A stretch of 26,469 nt of DNA from Trebonia sp035571275 (GTDB taxonomy: Bacteria > Actinomycetota > Actinomycetes > Streptosporangiales > Streptosporangiaceae), in NCBI GenBank assembly GCA_035571275.1, contig DATMKQ010000379.1, positions 1 through 26,469 of the forward strand. The letters run 5' to 3'. A model generated the notes under the pieces. That model searched no databases. It was not told where the DNA came from and saw only the letters and a list, made by a program, of their open reading frames with translations. This document shows, in pieces, positions 22,761 through 26,469 of this stretch (position 1 is its first letter; every line of letters begins with the position of its first letter). The position numbers were made by a program, and so were the translations under genes.

Positions 22761-23533
22761 CAGTCGTTCTCCTCGAACACGGTCAGCGTGTCGGCGCGCA
22801 GCCCGAGGCGGAGCGTCTCCAGGCCAATGACCCCGCTCGCGGGCACGTTGCCCAGGTTCACGTCCGGCCCGATCCGGGTGATCATGTGGGTCTGCAGCGC
22901 GGTGGTGGGCGCCTCGAAGAGCAGGCTCTGCTCGCTGATGCCGGACGTGAGCACGTCCTCGACGAGCCCGTACCTCAGCGCGCCGTCAGGCCGGCAGATG
23001 CCTGACCGTCCGCTTTCCCTGGCTTCCAGGGTGACCAGCGCGGCCCCGGCGTCGAGGTCCTGGTGGATGTACTCGATCCACATGCTCGGCGGCAGCTGCT
23101 CCGAACGGTCCGCGTCCTTGTACCCCACCTCGGATACGACCGTGAAGTCCTTGGCCAGCTTGCGGATGTAGCCCGCCTTCTCCAGGTTGGACATGTCGAT
23201 CGTGCCGTTGGACACCTCCACATGGCTGCACGCGTGCACCGAGCAGAACTTGCGATAGTCCTCGAACCGGTCCTGGAGCACGAATTTCTCGAACAGGGTG
23301 CCGCCGAAGTAGAACCCGATGTCGTGGCCGCGCAGGATGCTGATCTTGTCCTTCAGCACATCAGTGACCACCGCGGTGCCCCAGCCGAACTTGACGTAGT
23401 CGATGTACTCAGCGCCCAGCGAAACCAGGTCGGCGAACAGTCCCAGCGGAATGCCCCCGTCGATCACCATGGTGAGCCCGTTGTCGCGCGGCTTCACCGC
23501 GCGCTTGGGCAGCCGGAGTGCGGTGGGGTTCAT
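22760..23533 (-). CDS. Phosphosulfolactate synthase (ComA)-family protein
   Basis: TIM-barrel protein of 257 residues. ATG 23533 has a strong GAGGAGG site 6 nt upstream; the longer frame from 23725 adds an Arg-rich leader inside the upstream gene. Family segments in order: KPRDNGLTMVIDGGIP, YIDYVKFGWGTAVV (Lys48), FYFGGTLFE, SNGTIDMS, SEVGYKD with Lys139 at the position of the catalytic Lys137 proposed for the archaeal enzyme, LEARESG, LLFEAP, NLGN and IGLETLRLGLRADT. ComA joins sulfite to phosphoenolpyruvate to give (R)-2-phospho-3-sulfolactate, the first step of coenzyme M synthesis in methanogens. The family also includes plant HSA32 proteins, for which I know no such activity. The gene lies between a phosphatase and a VOC gene with overlapping ends. 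Confidence 0.9.
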   Translation of the reverse strand: MNPTALRLPKRAVKPRDNGLTMVIDGGIPLGLFADLVSLGAEYIDYVKFGWGTAVVTDVLKDKISILRGHDIGFYFGGTLFEKFVLQDRFEDYRKFCSVHACSHVEVSNGTIDMSNLEKAGYIRKLAKDFTVVSEVGYKDADRSEQLPPSMWIEYIHQDLDAGAALVTLEARESGRSGICRPDGALRYGLVEDVLTSGISEQSLLFEAPTTALQTHMITRIGPDVNLGNVPASGVIGLETLRLGLRADTLTVFEEND

Positions 23534-24162
23534 TGTGTTCCTCCTCGGTTGTTCACTGAAAATGCGCCAATCCGCAACACGCTGGCGTTGGCCAGCGGTT
23601 CCCAGCTCATCTGCTCGACCGGGATTCCGGCCAAATAGGCGCGCAGCACGCGGAGCGTGCCGCCGTGCGCCACGACGACCACGTCCGCGGCCTGAGTGCC
23701 GGGCTGATCCGCCAGGTCGTCGCAAAAGGCGGCGGCCCGCTGGTACAGCTCGCGGACCGATTCCCCGCGGTCAGGGCTCGAGTCGGGATCGATCACGATG
23801 CCACCCGCGAGCCCGGTCTTGTCCGGGGTCGCCGCCGCGAGCGGGCCACCCTCGAGCACGCCCATGTTCCGCTCGCGGAGCCGGCCATCCTTGATCACCG
23901 GCAGGCCGAGCACCTTGCTGAAGGCGTCCGCGGTCTGCACCGCGCGGCGCAGGTCGCTCGAGTAGAGGGCGCTGACCGCGAGGCCGCGGAACTGTTCGGC
24001 CACGGCGGCCGCCTGGTCCATGCCTCGGGCGGTCAGCTCGGCGTCGTCCCGGTGTCCCTGGGCCAGGCCCAGCTCGTTCCAGGTGCTCTCGCCATGCCTG
24101 ACCAACCACAGGGCGGACGCCGCCGGTGGGTGGCTCAAGGTGGAGATACTGCTGGGGAGCAT
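23530..24162 (-). CDS. Histidine phosphatase (phosphoglycerate mutase-like)
   Basis: Protein of 210 residues in histidine phosphatase branch 1. The phospho-accepting His23 lies in WLVRHGESTWNE. SSDLRRAVQTADAF and LRERNMGVLEG supply the Arg and acid residues, and the second His166 lies in VVVVAHGGTLRVLRA. A PGM-type mutase is less likely than a small-molecule phosphatase because the family's cofactor-loop sequences are not evident. It is the first gene of the operon, and its stop overlaps the synthase start (ATGA). It could remove the phosphate of phosphosulfolactate, replacing ComB. ATG 24162 lacks a good ribosome-binding site, and a start at TTG (near residue 9) is possible. Confidence 0.9.
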   Translation of the reverse strand: MLPSSISTLSHPPAASALWLVRHGESTWNELGLAQGHRDDAELTARGMDQAAAVAEQFRGLAVSALYSSDLRRAVQTADAFSKVLGLPVIKDGRLRERNMGVLEGGPLAAATPDKTGLAGGIVIDPDSSPDRGESVRELYQRAAAFCDDLADQPGTQAADVVVVAHGGTLRVLRAYLAGIPVEQMSWEPLANASVLRIGAFSVNNRGGTQ

Positions 24163-24225
24163 GCGAGGCAGCGTGCTCAGCGATTGTTAAAGAACGGTGA
24201 AAATGCAGACACATCCAGCGAACTT

Positions 24226-24240
24226 TTAGGAAGTTCCTAA
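24226..24240. promoter_or_regulatory. 15-bp palindrome between the operon and the two-component system
   Basis: TTAGGAA and TTCCTAA are perfect arms around a single G. It lies 23 nt before the response-regulator start and 63 nt before the phosphatase start, within a 101-nt A/T-richer divergent region. It could be the operator for both transcription units. OmpR-type regulators usually prefer direct repeats, so the binding protein is open. Confidence 0.5.
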
Positions 24241-24263
24241 GAAGCCCTGGTTGACTGTCCCTC

Positions 24264-24941
24264 ATGCAACCGAGACTGTTGGTCGTGGACGACGACCCCG
24301 ACGTCCGCGACTCACTGCGCCGCGCCCTTGGCTACGCCGGGTACGCGGTCGCGACGGCCGCGAACGGCGCGGACGCGCTCACCTCCGTGGCGCGGTCTCC
24401 GGTTGACCTCATCATCCTCGACGTGCTCATGCCCATGTTGAACGGGTTTGACACCTGCCGGGCGCTTCGCGACCGCGGGGATGTCACCCCGGTGCTGACG
24501 CTGACCGCGCTGGACGCGGTGGACGACCGGGTGACCGGCCTCGAGGCGGGCGCCGACGACTACCTGGTCAAGCCGTTCGCGCTCCGTGAGCTGCTCGCGC
24601 GGGTGAACGCGCTGCTGCGGCGCACCCAGCCGCCGCGCGACGTGCTCGGCTACGCCGACCTGACCCTGGATATGTCCACCCGCACGGTGACCCGCGGCAG
24701 CACGCCGATCATCCTGACCAGGATCGAGTTCGCGCTGCTCGAGTTGCTGATGCGCAATGCCGAACAGGTGCTGAGCTACGAGGTGATCCTGGATCGGGTG
24801 TGGGGCTACGGCGAGGCGCCCGCCTCGAACGCGCTCCAGGTTTTCGTCGGGTTCCTGCGGCGCAAGCTCGAAGACGACGGCCACCAGCGTCTAGTGCACA
24901 ACGTCCGCGGCATCGGATACGTGCTGCGAGCCCAGCGGTGA
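24264..24941 (+). CDS. OmpR-family response regulator (MprA-like)
   Basis: DNA-binding response regulator of 225 residues. The receiver domain has the acidic pair in VVDDDPD, phospho-acceptor Asp53 in LIILDVLMP, Thr81 and Lys103 (YLVKPFA). The winged-helix effector domain (about 130-223) contains LTRIEFALLELLMRN, the recognition-helix region SNALQVFVGFLRRKL and the final VRGIGYVLR. It overlaps the kinase gene by four bases (GTGA). Its closeness to the divergent six-gene operon suggests it controls that operon or senses the same envelope signal; this is inference. Confidence 0.96.
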   Translation: MQPRLLVVDDDPDVRDSLRRALGYAGYAVATAANGADALTSVARSPVDLIILDVLMPMLNGFDTCRALRDRGDVTPVLTLTALDAVDDRVTGLEAGADDYLVKPFALRELLARVNALLRRTQPPRDVLGYADLTLDMSTRTVTRGSTPIILTRIEFALLELLMRNAEQVLSYEVILDRVWGYGEAPASNALQVFVGFLRRKLEDDGHQRLVHNVRGIGYVLRAQR

Positions 24942-26308
24942 GGGCGCGGTGGCCGCGCTTCTCGCTGCAGACCCGCTTCACGCTCGTCGCCGCCGGCGCC
25001 GTGGCCGCGGTCGCGCTGGCCATCACCGCGGTCGCGTTCTTCGCGATCCGCGCTGATCTGCAGGAGCAGCTACAGCAGCAGCTGGCGAAGCGGGCGAACA
25101 CCGTCGAGTACTTCGCCCAGCCGTACCACGGTCACCTGCCGAAGGGATGGGTCCCGCCGCATTCGACCGGCTTCGGCGCCAACGCGTCCTATACCCAGGT
25201 GATCACCTCCAGCGGGCAGACCTGGGCGCCAGCGGGCGACTACGGCATACTCACCCCGAACGCGACGGACGTCGCCGTGGCAGCAGGGAACCGCGGTGCC
25301 TTCTACTCCGATAGAGACGTCAACGGGGTGTCCGCCATGGTGTTCACCACGCCGCTGGCGCCCGGGTACGCGGTGCAGCTGGCCGCGCCGCTCGGCGCGA
25401 CCGAGGTGCAAATAACCAGCGTTGGCGCGACGCTCTCGGTGATCAGCCTCATTGGCGTCATGCTCGCCACCGTGATCGGCTGGGCGGTCGCGAGGGCCGG
25501 GCTCGCCCCGGTCGCCCGGCTGGCCAGCGTCGCCGAGCAGGTCACCCTGACGGGGGACGCGGGCAGGCGGGTCGAGGTGGATCGCCGGGACGAGCTCGGC
25601 CGGCTGGCCTCGTCCTTCAACAGCATGTTGAGCGCGCTGCAGCGATCGCTCGCGGCGCAGCACCAGCTCGTCAGCGACGCCAGCCACGAGCTGCGCACCC
25701 CGCTGGCCAGCCTGCGTGTGAACGTGGAACTGCTGGCCGACGACCCGGGCATGTCGGAAGGCGAGCGCAAGGAAGTCCTCGGCCGCGTGGTCGACCAGGT
25801 GTCTGAGCTCAGCCTGCTCGTCGCCAGCGTCACCGACCTGGCTCGCGGCGAGCGGCCGCATGTCAGAAGCGACGCGGTCAGGCTGGACGCGCTGACCGCC
25901 TCCGCGCTGGAGGCCGCGCGGCGCGACTGGCCGGGGACCGCGTTCAGCGCCGACCTGGATGGCTGCGTCGTCGAAGGCAACGCCGACCGGCTCCGCATCG
26001 CGATCAGGAACCTGCTGGACAACGCCGCGAAGTTCGGCCCGCCGGATGGCGCGGTGGAGGTCCGCCTCGCCGCAGGCGACCTCACCGTGCGCGACCACGG
26101 GCCGGGCATCGACCCCGACGATCTGCCGCACGTCTTCGACCGGTTCTACCGGTCGCTGTCCGCGCGCGCCGTGCCTGGTTCCGGGCTCGGGCTGGCGGTC
26201 GCCCGCGAGATCGCGCGCGGTCACGGCGGCACGATCGCGGCCGAGCCGGCCGTGGGCGGCGGCACCCTGATGCGCCTGACCCTCCCCGCCCGCCCCGCCG
26301 CCACCTAA
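24938..26308 (+). CDS. Sensor histidine kinase (MprB-like)
   Basis: Membrane kinase of 456 residues from GTG 24938, which overlaps the regulator stop. TM1 is at about 15-38, an extracytoplasmic sensor of about 120 residues has no recognised fold, TM2 is at about 165-190 and HAMP at about 190-240. The phospho-acceptor His250 lies in SDASHELRTPLASLRVN. The ATP-binding boxes are NLLDNAAKFG, RDHGPGIDPDD, VFDRFYRS and GSGLGLAVAREIARGHGG. A longer frame from 24800 lies inside the regulator gene and is not plausible. It forms a two-component pair with the preceding regulator. The signal is unknown; similar kinases respond to envelope stress. Confidence 0.95.
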   Translation: MRARWPRFSLQTRFTLVAAGAVAAVALAITAVAFFAIRADLQEQLQQQLAKRANTVEYFAQPYHGHLPKGWVPPHSTGFGANASYTQVITSSGQTWAPAGDYGILTPNATDVAVAAGNRGAFYSDRDVNGVSAMVFTTPLAPGYAVQLAAPLGATEVQITSVGATLSVISLIGVMLATVIGWAVARAGLAPVARLASVAEQVTLTGDAGRRVEVDRRDELGRLASSFNSMLSALQRSLAAQHQLVSDASHELRTPLASLRVNVELLADDPGMSEGERKEVLGRVVDQVSELSLLVASVTDLARGERPHVRSDAVRLDALTASALEAARRDWPGTAFSADLDGCVVEGNADRLRIAIRNLLDNAAKFGPPDGAVEVRLAAGDLTVRDHGPGIDPDDLPHVFDRFYRSLSARAVPGSGLGLAVAREIARGHGGTIAAEPAVGGGTLMRLTLPARPAAT

Positions 26309-26332
26309 CCGAGCCCCCACCCGCTCACACCC

Positions 26333-26469
26333 CGTCGTCGCGGCGGCGCGGCCCCGCCCGTCGTCGCGGCGGCGCGGCCCCGCCCGTCGTCGCGGCGGCG
26401 CGGCCCCGCCCGTCGTCGCGGCGGCGCGGCCCCGCCCGTCGTCGCGGCGGCGCGGCCCCGCCCGTCGTC
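26333..26469. repeat. Minisatellite of a 26-bp unit, five full copies and a partial, open at the right edge
   Basis: The unit starts CGTCGTCGCGGCGGCGCGG and ends CCCCGCC. Copies start at 26333, 26359, 26385, 26411 and 26437 and are identical, and a sixth begins at 26463 and is cut by the window end. There are no spacers, so it is not a CRISPR array. Each unit can fold GGCGG against CCGCC. The array begins 25 nt after the kinase stop codon, and 26 is not a multiple of three. Confidence 0.95.

Noticed and set aside
23534..23725. Long N-terminal extension of the ComA-like gene
   Set aside because: It lies inside the phosphatase gene in another frame and is Arg/Gly-rich. The ATG at 23533 has a strong ribosome-binding site.
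26333..26469. CRISPR array
   Set aside because: The repeats are directly adjacent with no spacers, and no cas genes are near.

Overview
The window is high-GC DNA from a Gram-positive actinomycete, probably a sporulating soil lineage related to Streptomyces or Streptosporangiales. The evidence is the strong G/C preference at third codon positions, the frequent GTG starts, and families typical of that group: DUF397 with an XRE/DUF5753 regulator, a DUF574 methyltransferase, an RsbW-like ATPase, CsoR and a class F-like sortase. I see no rRNA, tRNA, CRISPR array or intact insertion sequence. Species cannot be fixed from sequence alone.

Layout. (1) 1-2169, minus strand: a sugar-metabolism operon of a PfkB kinase, a HAD phosphatase and an SDR cut by the left edge, with a 15-bp palindrome upstream. 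(2) 2712-4423: osmC and tyrS, convergent and sharing a TTAA stop. (3) 4493-7467: a regulatory cluster typical of actinomycetes: DUF574 methyltransferase, DUF397 protein, XRE/DUF5753 regulator, divergent RsbW-like ATPase, and a small conserved protein. (4) 7468-8715: a gene-poor decay zone with a frameshifted Tat-signal relic, two large hairpins and the N-terminal stump of what was probably a large HTH protein. (5) 8716-12697: a DprE1-like oxidase, a secreted phosphodiester glycosidase-like lipoprotein and a secreted protein of unknown function. (6) 12791-15760: a copper-efflux operon csoR-copZ-copA with a visible CsoR operator, followed in frame by an orphan peptidoglycan-binding module. (7) 15817-18485: a surface-protein candidate, a divergent sortase and an MFS exporter whose 3' end overlaps the sortase gene. 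(8) 18696-24162: a tightly coupled six-gene operon. (9) 24264-26308: a divergent two-component system, then a 26-bp minisatellite that runs off the right edge.

The most interesting region is the six-gene operon at 18696-24162. In order of transcription it encodes a histidine phosphatase, a phosphosulfolactate synthase (ComA)-family protein, a VOC protein, an acyl-AMP/CoA ligase, a membrane acyltransferase and an exported esterase. Four of its five junctions overlap by 1-4 nt. ComA condenses phosphoenolpyruvate with sulfite. With a phosphatase, an acyl-activating enzyme and an O-acyltransferase alongside, the simplest inference is a pathway that makes an activated or acylated sulfolactate-like sulfonate, possibly a sulfonolipid or envelope modification, under control of the adjacent two-component system. 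I know of no described pathway with this gene set. The product is a hypothesis.
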